DNA of 64,000 nucleotides from Liquidambar formosana (GCA_039720395.1 CM077831.1:18096982-18160981); one strand, 5' to 3'; numbered from the stretch's first letter, positions 20,320 to 31,649 are shown. Numbers and translations are program-made. Notes: generated by a model from the sequence alone, not told the origin.

Positions 20320-20918
20320 TTATAGTTCAAAGAGGTTTTATATAGTTTCCTTGTGATTTTCTTCCTTTGCCCTCCAAATCCAAAATAAAATAAAATAAAA
20401 TGAAACTGTATGCGTATGCTAAATCTCACAATCATAGAATGCTAATATTTCTGCCATTATGCAACAATGCTTGTAAGAGAATACCATCAATCGACACAAA
20501 TGGAAGGAGCAAGACTCCATAGAAGGCATCCATGAAGGTTTTATTGGACCACAATCTAGGCTGTTGATATTTCTACTATTATTCATATTATCAACATCAA
20601 ACATAAAGTAGTGATGCTTTTTAGCATTGTTTTGTGTGTGGAATGAGATGAATGTGTTCCCCAAAAAAAAAAAAAAAAATGCAACTCCATTCAAGAATAT
20701 GGCCATCCGTGGAAAGGCTCACCCTACTCCTGTAAACAAACAAATCCTAAAAAACAAACACAATTTTTTTTTTTTTTTTTTTTTTTTGTGTGGGGGGTGG
20801 GGTGCAAGTAACACAAATTTGACTCCTATATCAATGTGGTCAACATGTGTAACCAAAAGTCCCAAACTGCCCTCCAAATCATAAGAAATTACCACTCAAT
20901 ACGCCCACTGACCACCCT

Positions 20919-22158
20919 TCACATCAGCATCGAAAGAAGCATACAAACCATCACGCGCATGTTAGCAACACCCGTCACCACAGCCCCGTTCGGCTTCTGC
21001 TGGTCGACGGGAGTCGCTACAGGCGGCGCCTGAGCAGTGTTCGCTGACGGCGGCTCTGCGTAGGGCGGCGGCGGGGGCTGGTTCAGGCTCGGAGGCAAAC
21101 CCTGACCGTGACTCACCACGATCTCGAAGGCCATGCCCTGCTCGCACTGCACGCCGTCCTCGGCGTCGGAGAAGTAGTAATTGGGACCTTCGCTGGTCAA
21201 CGGCACCGCCACGGTCATCGCCTGATCGAACTCACTGCTACCTCCGTCATAGGAGAAGGTGTCGTTCGACATGTCGTCCATGGTGCAGCTCTTGTAGGTA
21301 GTGTCGTTGTAGGTCTGGATCACCGTTTGATTTGTAGTCCCCTTGAAAACTACAGATCACGAGAAAAGAAAGTTTTAGGTGGTGATCTGTTTGGTTGCTG
21401 AGAAAGTGAAAAAGGAAACTGAGTTGACATTTTCATTTCCCCTCATTTTCTTCCCTTTTTTTACCCCCGAAAACTCAAATTGCAAATGAGGAGAAAGTAA
21501 TAGTGTTTGGTTGCTGAGAAATTGAAAGAGAAGAAAACAAATTAGGATTTTAAATCTTAGATTTTCACCATTAGCGACTTGAAAACGAAGTAATGCCCCG
21601 TTTGGTTGCTGAGAATTGAAAGTCAGATAAAACAATACGGAGTATCTGGAAAATCAGAGCAACAGCAAACACAAGATCAAAAGGGGTTTTGTCTAGTTTT
21701 TCCTTCATTTTCCTCCATTTTGTCAGCAACCAAACGGACGGCGGCGATTCGAATTAATTATGAAATCTACAGATCACAAGAGAAAATTGAAGTAATTTTC
21801 CCCCTCCACAGAAGGAATGTGACTTTGTTTGGTCGTTAAGAAACTGAAGAAAGGAAAAGGCCACGAAAACAGCATCAAACAGGTCCCCTCGTTTTCTTTC
21901 CTTTTCCAACATTTTCTCAGAGTAACAATAGAAAAAGAAAAACGATTGAGCTTACTGAGATAGTCTCCGAGACTGAATGTCCTGAGCGGCGGCCCAAGAA
22001 GAGTAATTGGTGGCGGAGGTGTTGGTGGTGGAGTTGAAGAACCAGCCGGCGGCGCCACCGACGGTGTGGTTCGTGTATGCTGCAACGGTGTGTGATGCGG
22101 TGGCAATGATGAGAAGAGCCATGATGACCGTTAGATTTGCTTTGGTCGTCGTCTCCAT
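20919..22158 (-). CDS. Phytocyanin / early nodulin-like protein (frameshifted)
   Basis: Two exons, 22,158-21,956 and 21,349-20,919, are joined by GT-AG sites (CTCA|GTAAGC and TCTGTAG|TTTTC). They encode a signal peptide (METTTKANLTVIMALL ... AAY, about 27 residues), a plastocyanin-like domain (VGGAAGWFF, GDYLIF-type join, TYKSC, VQCEQGMAF), a Pro-rich segment and a hydrophobic tail suited to a GPI anchor. About 210 residues, normal for the family. The Cys pair for the disulfide is present. The copper-ligand positions hold N/T, D and Y instead of His and Cys, so it should not bind copper, as in early nodulin-like proteins. Exon 1 has one base too many near codon 59 (GCTCAGGACATTCAG): the next block reads FSLGDYLS only in the shifted frame. 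It may be a pseudogene, a base error or an allele. Confidence 0.85.
21350..21955 (-). repeat. Phytocyanin intron with a TTTGGTTGCTGAGAA motif family
   Basis: The 606-bp intron contains the word TTTGGTTGCTGAGAA or its complement at about 21,388, 21,503, 21,600, 21,720 and 21,825. The same word recurs at 63,118, 63,189 and 63,219. The copies are embedded in related 90-110-bp blocks, so the intron appears to have grown by repeated local duplication. Confidence 0.7.
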
Positions 22159-22326
22159 GGCCGTTAAATGCGGTTGATCTGATGTCTGAAGTTGGGGCTT
22201 CAGTTATGGTGGTGGGTTTAGGTTATTAACATGTTTGGGGATGTACTTAGAAATGGGTAAGGAGTTGGCGGTGGGTAACGTCCTAAAGTTGAAGGGAGGT
22301 GAGGTCCGTGAAGGGGACTTGGATTG

Positions 22327-22545
22327 AGTGCTGATCTTAGAAAGCTCGGAACAGTGTTGAGCTAATCTTAGCCTGTTTATTTGGGTTTTGGACAGTTAAG
22401 ATTGAAAAATAAAAAAGTTACTCTAATAGAGGTATTTTGGTAAATTTTTCATCTTTCAATCTCAACCGTCCAAAATTGAGATGGACAGCTGAGATGAGCT
22501 CGGCATTGTGTTGAGCTTTTTAAGCTCAGCATTGAATCCTCACAC
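22327..22545. mobile_element. MITE upstream of the phytocyanin gene
   Basis: GTGCTGATCTTAGAAAGCTC at the left mirrors GAGCTTTTTAAGCTCAGCAT at the right. Inner parts also mirror (GGACAGTTAAGATTGAAA / TTTCAATCTCAACCGTCC). It lies about 170 bp upstream of the ATG, so it may form part of the promoter. Confidence 0.6.
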
Positions 22546-22784
22546 GTCCGTAAGGACCTTCCATCTTGCTGTGGGGCACATGGTGTGGGGTCCATATTTG
22601 GTATTTTATGCATTTTTATAAATTTTAAAAAAAGAAAAAATCAAAATTCAACTATGCATGTTCTCAAATCTTTTTGCTGCTTGTTGCTTTGCATATGAAT
22701 TGCAAAGCTTATCCCCAGGATAGAAAGCAAGGTAGAGATTTGATTTATTTATTTAATTTTTTCGGTGGTTCACTCGTAGGGTGA

Positions 22785-22970
22785 TAAGAATTTATTTATT
22801 TATTGATATTTTTTTTTTGGTGATAACATGGGTAAAAAATTTATTACAACATTATTTAACTATTCTAAAACTCGAACCTATAACCTCCCCTCAGCATAAA
22901 TCCCTCACATATAAGGGAGAAGTGCTACTAGCATACAAGGCAATTTGCAAGGTGCCAAGACTTGAGTTAG
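22785..22970 (-). mobile_element. Probable tRNA-derived SINE
   Basis: On the minus strand GGTTCGAGTTT (B-box-like, near 22,870) is preceded about 50 bp upstream by TGCTAGTAGC (A-box-like). The unit ends CCATGTTATCACCAAAAAAAAA. Box quality is moderate. Confidence 0.45.
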
Positions 22971-23156
22971 GATATTTGAGAAATGTTCTAACATATGAAT
23001 CAACATGGTAGAAACTAGAGACTATGGGAGAAGCTAGAAATTCGCTCGATGGCAAATGGCTGAGAGTTGGCGATGATTGACTCGGGAGGCGTTGTTTCTC
23101 TTTGGCTCTTTACTGCTAACAATGTCTCTAGTACTATGGAAGGGACTTAGGTAGTG

Positions 23157-23360
23157 TTTAGTAGGGGGGTTTGATGCCCAGGAAAGTGAACATATTCTAC
23201 TTTCTAGTGTTTGGGTCACTGTCATTCTCAGCAAAGCCTCATTCCTACAGGTATGAGATTCTGGTTGAATGGGGCAAAATCAAACCCACCTCAACTGTGG
23301 GTTTGTGAAATCCATCCCCAGGCATCCGTTTAATGAGATTCATAATCCCAAGCGCGCCCC
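23157..23360. repeat. Dispersed MITE-like repeat, full copy
   Basis: This is the partner of the repeat at the window start: it shares CCCAGGAAAG, AAACCCACCTCA..GTGGGTTTG and CCCAAGCGCGCCCC. Non-coding. Confidence 0.5.
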
Positions 23361-23734
23361 TGCTGGTCAACAACTAACAAATGGGTATTCCACCCGTGTC
23401 CTCTTGCAACTCCTCAAAACCACGATCCATAATCAAGTCCTAGCTATTCTCGTACGACAGTAGCACAGGACAAAGAAAGAGGAGTTTGCTCATACACTGA
23501 TCGGACCTACTGCTGCAAATTGTTTGCTTGGGTATGAAGAGTTGGTATGTGACGACATGATGGGTGAGGAGGAAGATGGGATGTGTGTCAACGGTATGGG
23601 AGGAGTCTGGGTGGAAGTGTGTCGATGAGATGGGTGGAGTAGGAGGGGTCAAGTACTGACGAGAGGGGAGGGGGTATGGGTAGGACGAGTTTGATTTTGG
23701 TTTGTGAGGGGTGGGTTTTTATAAAGGGGTTTTA

Positions 23735-23895
23735 ATTGACTAAAATTTGATGTGAAAATTTAATTTTAGATATTGCCAAAACATTTAGTTGGCTGTAGCT
23801 TCATATAGTTAACTAAATAATCATTAGAAAAAAAATTTTAGCTACTGCCAAATACTTTAGTCGGCTGTAGGTTAATATAGTCAACTAAATTTAAG
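23735..23895. repeat. Short direct repeat, about 100-bp step
   Basis: TTTTAGATATTGCCAAAACATTTAGTTGGCTGTAG and a second version beginning TTTTAGCTACTGCCAAATAC follow one another, each ending in ATATAGTTAACTAAAT or ATATAGTCAACTAAAT. Only a local duplication is supported. Confidence 0.6.
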
Positions 23896-23971
23896 AAGAA
23901 ATAATTTTTTTTTCACGTACTGTGAATAGTTTGGTGGATCTGATACATGAATTTGGTAAACTTAAAAGAGT

Positions 23972-24172
23972 ATTGTGGGAATTTACTATTTTGGGGTATG
24001 AGATTCCTAATCCAACCAAACGCTGAAATGGGAATGTTTGGAGGTATCACACTTTCTATTACCACAAACCAAACATGGGAATGGTCACATTCCCTTATAT
24101 TCCCATTCCCAAATAATGGGTCAAACCCAAGAGTCACATTCCCATTCCCCATACCAAACATGAGTGGACTAT
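23972..24172. repeat. GGGAATGGGAAT dispersed repeat, uninterrupted copy
   Basis: GTGGGAATTTACTATTTTGGG to CCCATTCCCCATACC. It matches the two halves at 1,157-1,191 and 2,201-2,375 and has no insertion at the ATTCCTAATCCAACC join. Confidence 0.6.
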
Positions 24173-24372
24173 TGTGTTAGGGTTGGGCTTTTGGGGTTCT
24201 CTCAAGTTCGTCTATTTGTGTATTTATCAGCATCAGTTGGTTTTGCTGTGCCACATGCATGACCATGGCTCTTCATGCACCAATGCCTCGTTGCCGAAGA
24301 CTCGTATTTCTACCTCTACTCGTCAAACTTCCTCATCAATCAAAATCTAACAACATTTGGCCTAACCATGGT

Positions 24373-24416
<44 letters not shown>

Positions 24417-25048
24417 GAAAAGAACAAAATATTGATAATTTTTTTTTTTTAATGAAATTTTCTTCTGGGGCATTAGCCTTACCTAGTAGCATTTTGGCTT
24501 CGCCCTTGCTAGAAAGAGCAAAAAATTCAACTACACTGATATTTACCCTAATTATGATAATAGTAATGCTATGCTGTGACATCACAAAAGTGTAGAGCTT
24601 ACACCTTTTATGAGAGAATTGAGATAATTGATGTAAGAAAAAAATTAACGTAGATAATATTTTTGTTATAATATGGGGCATAATCTAACGCAATGATAAA
24701 AGTTTTGGGTAATGGAACACTGATCTCTTATTGCTAGAGAGTTAGATCTCTGGTATGTGAAGCCAGCCTGCCACATTACCCTCCACTCTAAATTTAATTA
24801 AATATAGAGTAGTGGTTTAAATAAAAAATGCTTGGCATCTCCAAAACTCCAAATAGCTTGCTTTATTTTATTTTATTTTGATGTAAAGTCTAAATGGTTT
24901 GTTGGGCTTTATCTTTCTCTGATGTAGCTTAGTCAAGAGTCGGCGAATCAAGACGCTTTTTTAATTAATTTTATTCCTTCCTTATGTGGTTGGATTTCCT
25001 CATAGTGTGATCGACCCAAGACCTAATAATTGGTTACTAATATAACTA
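24173..25048. other. Intergenic; (CT)n microsatellite, no gene
   Basis: A (CT)n run at about 24,373-24,412 produces spurious Ser/Leu frames. The stretch near 24,676-24,760 (ATCTAACGCAATGATAAAAG, then AGTTAGATCTCTGG) is faintly SINE-like. Nothing else is supported. Confidence 0.5.
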
Positions 25049-25338
25049 GGGAGTGGCTATAGTCACAATAAACATAAATCTATTGTTAAATAGTCTTTTT
25101 AGTCATTTACATCGATTTTATTTTTATAGAACAAAGATGGTAAATGGTAAAAAAATCCATATAAATAATAGGTTTTAGAAAATTTTTTTTTCTATAAAAT
25201 AGTTTAAAATGATATTTTTTTAGTGGACATTGTAATTAAATTTCATGAAAACCTTTTATAATTTATTATAAAACCATCAGAAATTTAAGACAAGTGAGAT
25301 GTACAAAGCAATTTTTGAGATAACAATAACCGCTCCCC
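25049..25338. mobile_element. Mutator-type MITE, short member
   Basis: Left end GGGAGTGGCTATAGTCACAA and right end, read inward, GGGGAGCGGTTATTGTTATC form worn inverted repeats. The flanks ATATAACTA and ACATAACCA could be a 9-bp duplication with two changes. The interior shares AAAATGATATTTTTTTAGTGGACATTG with the larger members at 28,435 and 62,060. Confidence 0.5.
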
Positions 25339-26265
25339 ACATAACCATTAGAGAGGATCAAATTCTGGTCCAATGGCTCTAGGAGGTTGGAGGTATCTGC
25401 ATAATTGGAGTTAGGAAAAGTGTATTAATTGAGTTTACTAACATTATTTGATGTTGAATAAATTAGTCTTACATATGTCCTCTTGGTGACTTGGTTAATT
25501 TACATTTTTTTTGGATTTTTAAAGTTATTTTCCTTGTAACACATGGCCTCTTCGTTTATCTGTCTGGCCGCCCTCCAGTCAGTTCACCAAGCAGACACCT
25601 ATCGAAACAATAACCCTCCAATTCATTAGCCGCATCACAACTTTTCTCTGTTTAATTAAGCACCAAGAAGGGATCAATTAGAAGGCTCACTTAATCCATC
25701 AAATCTATACTAATATGGAAAGTGTTTGGAATAGAAGGAAAGATTTCACTAACCTTCCTTGAGATTTGATAAAATTACACTAATCTCTTTTAATATTTAA
25801 AAAATGACTCGGCATTCCCTGAGGTTAGTTTCAATTTATTGACGTTTACTTCTCTTTCGTTAGTTCACCCTTCAATGCCACTAAATTTGAATACAAAATG
25901 AATTTTAACCCCACTTAGTGTAATGACTTTTTTTTATTTTTTTCCTTTTTTTTGGTACCCACTTGGAGACTGGTCGTTCCATTTTATGTAGATTTCAACT
26001 AAATCACTTCAAACCTCTTCTAATCAATGTTGTACATATTATTCTTCACTCTTTATTTATGTATTTATTTATTTATTTTTGCTGAATTCAGAAATCAATC
26101 TTGTACACATTTAACTTGTTCCGTTTTTCTTGCGAAGCTCGAACTTAATTGATCATTCTCGGTCTTGTGAGTTGAATTATTAAGTTAGATTTCTATGACT
26201 TAACACATTGTCAAGGAAATTTTTTATCATATATAAATTATACCTTTACATAAACAATGTTGATG
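25339..26265. other. AT-rich intergenic DNA, no feature supported
   Basis: No coding frame, RNA gene or clear element. Blocks such as TTGAGATTTGATAAAATTACAC and CATTCCCTGAGGTTAG look like worn MITE ends. Confidence 0.4.
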
Positions 26266-26720
26266 TACAGACCTGGCAAATGGGCGGGTGTGGGTGGATC
26301 TACGGGTTGGACCAAAATCTTACCCAAACCCAACCCAACCCATTTATGAGTCAAACCCATTTAACAAGCACCCAACCCGACCCAATAATGCCAAACAAAC
26401 CCAACCCACCCATTTATGACCCAATTATAGCAAATATCACTATCATGCGAATGCAGACCTGATTGATCCAAAACCATGCCAAACTGGGTCATGACCCGGA
26501 TTCATGTTAAAACGGGCCATTTTGCTTTCTCCCCGTCAATATTTATTTATTTATTAGTTGCTTTACACTACAACAATTCATTTCCATATATCTCTAAAAA
26601 AGTTAGTCTCGAAACATAAAAAGAATAAAATTAAAATTTGCTAAAAAGCATATACCAATTTCGGGTTGACCCCAATCCATTTTATCTGGGTCATAACCTG
26701 GATCCATGTTTAATCTTTTG
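26266..26720. repeat. CCAACCCATTTATGA-rich hAT-like MITE
   Basis: Starting CAGACCTGGCAAATGGGCGG, the unit is dense in ACCCAACCC, CCATTTATGA and GGGTCATGACCC words. This composition is typical of plant hAT MITEs whose termini read CAGnCCTGGCAA. Related words flank the insertion at 28,435-29,164. The right end is not sharply defined. Confidence 0.45.
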
Positions 26721-27839
26721 TCAATTATTTATTTTTAAATTGGGATCAGTCCTGCTGCTTTCAAGTTTCAATAACCACGCGGTTTTATTAGATCTCCTAC
26801 AAAAATAAAAAAAAAAAATAAATAAATACACTTCAAAACAAGAAGCACACCCTTTTGAGTTTGACTCCCCATATCCCATGGTAAAATGAATCCAACAGCG
26901 GAGGAAAGTGGGAATAAATATATATATATATAAAATCTATAAAAAAAAACCAAAAAATAAGATAGAAGCCTTCATTTATGCAGTAGACCTACATAGCTTT
27001 ACTCTAGTAAAATATCCACACAAAAGAAACAAAAGAAATACAAAAAAAATAAAGCCCATTCAAGCTCAAATCCAGTACTGAGCGGCTTTCCATCTGACAA
27101 AGGCTTTTCTCTTTCAAATAGTTGTACCCTTTGAACCGATTTTGTCGTCTAAATACAGAGGAATGGGAGTCTTTTACAACTATTACACCATTACTAGTAA
27201 AGAGAGAGCGTTTGTACCTATGCATGAAAAAAGAACCATGGGAGCAGGGAGAGGAGACGGCTGGCTGCCATTGAAGAGACGGAGAGAGTGGAGACGGGAC
27301 CCTAGAAAACACTCCGACCCTTAAATAACGAATACTAGAATGGACTCGCGTGATGCACGGAAACTAATCAGTAACTTCATTCAAACTACTTATAAAAGCA
27401 CCAAAAATGCTATTATTCATTTTGGGTCTAACTAAACACCTAAACAGTATTATCTAGAAAATGGAAATTTAACAAACAATGTAAAATAAAAAATGACTAA
27501 ACTTAGGTGGTGAGGTTTTCAGGTTTGCCAAACAAACCATCAGTGTTGATCTTAAAATAGACCCATGCGATGTGCAAAAATAGCAAACTTTGGGACAAAT
27601 ATTACATGTTGAAATTCTCACCTCTCTTTGGACCATCATTAGTTTGGTATATTCTGGATGTTAGTTGAGACTTGAAACAAAGTAAAAGTTACACCATGTT
27701 TGCCAAAAATAAAAATAAAATAAAAATTTGAGGGCAACTCATGTGTCAAAAAATATGGATATTTTAAGAAAATCCTGTTGAATTATAGCACTTAGAAGTG
27801 AGTAATTCATTCCAAATTTTGAAATTTGAAATAGGTTTT
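26721..27839. other. Intergenic, no gene supported
   Basis: A and TA tracts near 26,800-26,950; no frame with family resemblance. The 27,100-27,330 segment is somewhat GC-richer and could be an exon remnant, but it shows no recognisable protein. Confidence 0.4.
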
Positions 27840-28170
27840 GCTCTAGATGGCTGATGGGAGGGAAGGACGGAGAAGAGAGGGAAGGAGGGAAGAGGAGAAG
27901 AGGACTGTATGGGAATGGAAGGAAAAAAAAAAGAAAAAAAGAGGAGAGGTGGGTTTGCTGATGGGTGATGGGAGGGAAGGACGGATAAGAGAGGGGAGAG
28001 GGGAAGAGGGGGAGAGGAGAAAAGGTATGTACTGAAATGGTGGAAGCAAAAGGAAAAAATAAAATAAAATAAGAGGAGAAGTGGGTTTGGTGATGGCTGA
28101 TGGGAGAGGGAAGGACGGATAAGATATTGAAGGAGGGGAGAGGGAGAGGGAGAGGGAGATAGGAGAATAG
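27840..28170. repeat. Purine-rich tandem repeat, about 2.5 units
   Basis: The unit GATGGCTGATGGGAGGGAAGGACGG ... recurs near 27,847, 27,960 and 28,093 (steps of about 113 and 133 bp). Each continues with GAGAGGGAAG/GAGG runs. One strand is almost pure purine, so the Ser/Pro-rich frames seen on the other strand are composition artefacts. Confidence 0.85.
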
Positions 28171-28434
28171 GACCTGCTGATGTCATCGAAGTGGGCCCAA
28201 AGTGAATGAGAGAAGAGGATTTTGGAGGGAATGTTTGTGAAGAAGCCAAGTCACCCATTGATGAGATAAGCAAAACTCTTATTTATAGTATAAGAATAAA
28301 TCACTTGGGATTGAATTTTTTTTTTTTTTTTAATTGGGTTTAGTTATCACCCAATGGATCTAGTTGTCAACCCAAAACCACCCATTTATAACCAGGTTTG
28401 TTTTGGGTGACCCAATAAAAACCCATTTAATTAA

Positions 28435-29164
28435 GGGAACGGCTATTGCAACTTCTCATTTTTATCACCCCACCACCCATCCTTTAGGTTTTAAAGGTTT
28501 TATGCAAAATATAAAAGGTTTTTATGAAAGGATAATACTTGCGTCCACCCTTGGGTGGAGGAGCTCCTTCCCGCTTCCCACTCATATTTCGTCACTTGCC
28601 CAAATAAACAAGGAGATTTGATTGTGTGTATGCATTCCTATGTTTACATAATTGTGAACACATTTTTATCAATCCATATTTAAATGTCACATGTTTATGT
28701 TAACATGAATATGTGTCCATATATCCATATTAATTAATTAATTTTTTTGTTTTTTAAAATTCATATTTTTCTAAAATGTTTATGACACGTGGTAAAAATG
28801 AATGGAGGTGGGAAGGAACTCCTCCACCCTGGGGTGGAGCAAGTAGTGTCTTTTATGAAAACCGACCATGATTTCTACTAGAAAATATCATTTTAAACAA
28901 ATTTGTAGAAGAAAGTTTTTCCTAAATTAATCGCTTAAATATACGTTTTTAGCCATTTATAGCTTTTATTTCATTTTTTGCCAAAAAGCCTACCTAAACG
29001 ATAGATTTTGAAAAAACTTTCTTCTGCAAAGTTGTTCAAAATGATATTTTCTAGTGGACGAAGAGACCAGTTTTTGTAAAAACCTTTTATATTTTTCATG
29101 AAATCTTAAAAACCAAAAAGAAAGAGGTGGGGTGATAAAAATGGGGGGTTGCAATAGCCGTTCC
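28435..29164. mobile_element. Mutator-type MITE with 9-bp target duplication
   Basis: Termini GGGAACGGCTATTGCAAC and, inverted, GGAACGGCTATTGCAACC. The 9-bp word TTTAATTAA flanks both sides (28,426-28,434 and 29,165-29,173), diagnostic of Mutator-like transposition. The interior is itself folded: the AAAATATCATTTTAAACAA block near 28,885 is mirrored by CAAAATGATATTTTCTAG near 29,040. No transposase. Confidence 0.85.
28530..28850. mobile_element. Third-level MITE nested in the Mutator-type MITE
   Basis: Inverted ends GGATAATACTTGCGTCCACC and GACACTACTTGCTCCACCCC, continuing GGTGGAGGAGCTCCTTCCC / GGTGGAGGAGTTCCTTCCC. TTTTATGAAA flanks both sides (28,520-28,529 and 28,851-28,860). Its host sequence TTTTATGAAA is common to the Mutator-type family, which supports insertion into that element. 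Confidence 0.75.
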
Positions 29165-29255
29165 TTTAATTAAACATGTTTACCAAGACCCATTTAACTT
29201 AGTTGGGTTTGGACAGGTTCCTGGGTTTGGGTTAGAATTACCAGCCCTACTTTAC

Positions 29256-29924
29256 ATAAACAAGCAGTCATTTATCAACACATAAATTTTATGTAGAACC
29301 CAAACACAAGTATTTTAAGAGAGAGAGAGGGGGGGGGGGGGGAACGGACCCTAAATATATTATGAAAAAGAATTACAAGATACAGATGAGGACTCCAAAA
29401 TCCCTTCAGACTCTAACCCAATCGGTTGATGTTGTCATTGAATTTATCATGGAAAATGCAATTGAACCCCCCCCCCCCCCCCCCCCCCCCCCACAAAGGC
29501 AGCCAATAATCCGAAGAAGAGGATTTGAAAACTCATCTATTGGGGTTGTTTATCTTGATGCCAAAAAATAGAGAAAAATATTCAGTCCATCTTATGATTG
29601 GGTTGTATATAAATATTTATTTGGGCCTTTCTTAGCCCAAACCTATTTCAGTAATTTACCCTTATATTGCCTCTACATGAGAAGTATAATTCCATTTTTT
29701 ACTACTATTTTATTTATCCAGTTTTTTCTTCCACCACATTCTCATGAATTCATTTTAATTTATTAATTTTATTTATGTTCACTGTGTTTAATAAAATAAA
29801 TAGTTTACAAAATTCACAAATTTTCCATCACATAATTTGCATAATTGACAGTGGGCTGGGGAGAGAAGGGAAGGAGGAAAGAAAGAAATTCAAGATGGGG
29901 TATCATTCAACCCAGGCCACTGTC
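29256..29924. other. AT-rich intergenic DNA with G14 and C26 tracts
   Basis: G14 at 29,329-29,342 after a (GA) run and C26 at 29,467-29,492. No gene is supported. Confidence 0.6.
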
Positions 29925-30695
29925 GGTGGGGTGTGGAATGTTTGACTCACCCTAGAGGACTGCGTGAGCCCAACCTGACTGTCAGATGAGGAACCGGCCC
30001 AAGCGGGCCCAGGTCTAGAATTGGCCCGAACATCAAATCTCAACTAACATATCCAAACCCCTTGCAATCAGGGAGGGAGTGAGTCTTTCGATACCGCTAC
30101 ATGGTGTCAAGGGCAACGTGAGTAAAATAGAGTGGGATTGTGGGATAAAAATATATTATGACAATCTCATCTTATTCTATTCCCATTGGTTTGTGACACC
30201 ACATTATTTATATCACAAGTACATATAAGTTTTTCTTGAGGATGAAGATCCTAAAAGAAAGATTAGTCAAACCCAACCAAGCTTACAATTGGAAGATGAT
30301 CATCACATCATAATTGCCTAAGAAGGAAAGGTAGAAGTTCGATCAAATGTCAACTAATTGATTCAACTCTAGCTGGTGAATCCTATTATCAAAGATCTTA
30401 GCTAATCCTCTATGATATATGTACAATATTTCAACCATACTTCTATCCTTTTTCCTAACTAACTTGGACCGTAGAAAGCTCTTTGGCAGGCACCATAGGC
30501 ACCATGCCAGGTATGAGGATTGCAGGTAAAATTTAATGCACACAGTATGGTTCAGAAGGCTTAAGAAGAACCTTCTGCTACCAAAGTCACTCAAAATGAT
30601 TTATTTATTAAAACTTTGAGAACTTTTTCTTAGATCAAGTGGACTTTTAGTACCAAAGCCACTTGAAAGCCTTCGTCAATTTACAATATTTCAAA

Positions 30696-31649
30696 GGGAA
30701 CGGCTATTGCAACCCCCTCATCCCCGAAGTTGCCCCCCATTTTTTTAATTAAAAAAATTATTATGCAAAATTACCAAAAAGGGCTTAAGTATCCTCACCC
30801 ATCCCTTCTCCCGCACCCCTCCTCACTGACAACTCTCTCCGGCATCCCACCCCCATCGGTGACGGCGAGCACTACACCCCTCTTCTTCCTTCCTCCTCTT
30901 CCCTCTTCTTCTCTTCTTCCCTTTTTTTTCCTTTTTCTTTCCTTCCCAGAACCCCTTTTTTGCACCCCTCTCTCGTCGACAGCGAGCACCCACCCCTCTT
31001 CTTCCTTCCTCCTCTTCCCTCTTCTTCTCTTCTTCCCTTTTTTTTCCTTTTTCTTTCCTTCCCAGAACCCCTTTTTTGCACCCCTCTCTCGTCGACAGCG
31101 AGCACCCACCCCTCTTCTTCCTTCCTCCTCTTCCCTCGTTTACATTTTTTTTTTCCTTCCCAAAACCCCTCTCTCGCACCCCTCTCTCATCAGCAGCCTT
31201 CCCTCCCCGTCGCTAGAAAAAATGGAGGAATACATAGATCTGACTAGTAGAGGGGAAAAAAAAAAAAGAGAGAGAAATAAAGAAGAGGAGAAGAAGAGAG
31301 AAGGTCGCTAGAAAAAATGGAGGAACACAGATATGACAGATCTGACTAGCAGGGGAATAAAAAAAAAAAAAAAAAAGAAAAAAAAAAGGAGAAGAAGGGA
31401 GAAGAGTTGTCGGAAAAAATGGAGGAACACACAGATCTGGCGTCGTCACCGTAGCCCTTCCTCGCCGGTCACAGTCTTTTCTTCTTTTTCTCGCCGGTCG
31501 TCACTGCTATGCGGTATAGGGTGGGTAAGAGGGGTGGGTGAAAATGAGGGGTATTGAGGTCTTTGAGAGGGGTGGGTATGGAAATTTTGGAGGTGGGGAT
31601 ATTAGGTGGGGGTAACTTAGGGAATTGGGGGTTTGCAATAGCCGTTCCC
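30696..31649. mobile_element. Mutator-type MITE carrying a tandem array
   Basis: Termini GGGAACGGCTATTGCAAC and, inverted, GGGAACGGCTATTGCAAAC. TATTTCAAA flanks both sides (30,687-30,695 and 31,650-31,658). The other block copy reads straight through (CAATCTTTCAAAAGGCTTTC at about 36,784), so the empty site is known. The interior differs from its relatives: it holds a pyrimidine-rich 116-bp tandem repeat and GAAAAAATGGAGGAA repeats. Confidence 0.88.
30840..31180. repeat. 116-bp pyrimidine-rich tandem repeat
   Basis: The unit CACCCCTCTTCTTCCTTCCT ... TCTCTCGTCGACAGCGAG repeats at exact 116-bp steps (30,881, 30,997 and 31,113), nearly identical, about 2.6 copies. Long Ser/Pro/Phe or Arg/Glu/Lys frames on the two strands come from this repeat and are not genes. 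Confidence 0.92.

Larger units (their letters stand above)
28320..29255. mobile_element. hAT-like MITE split by a Mutator-type element
   Basis: Left part 28,338-28,434 (GGGTTTAGTTATCACCCAAT ... AATAAAAACCCATTTAATTAA) and right part 29,165-29,255 (TTTAATTAAACATG ... GGGTTAGAATTACCAGCCCTAC) show the AACCC/CCATTTA words and a hAT-type right terminus (read inward, TAGGGCTGGTAATTC). The middle is the nested element below. Confidence 0.5.

Noticed and set aside
27764..28273. Long Ser/Pro-rich minus-strand ORF
   Set aside because: It is the translation of a purine-rich tandem repeat; no start context, no domain, and all frames there are open for the same reason.
30730..31311. 193-codon plus-strand ORF and opposite Arg/Glu/Lys ORFs
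   Set aside because: They arise from the 116-bp pyrimidine-rich tandem repeat inside a MITE.
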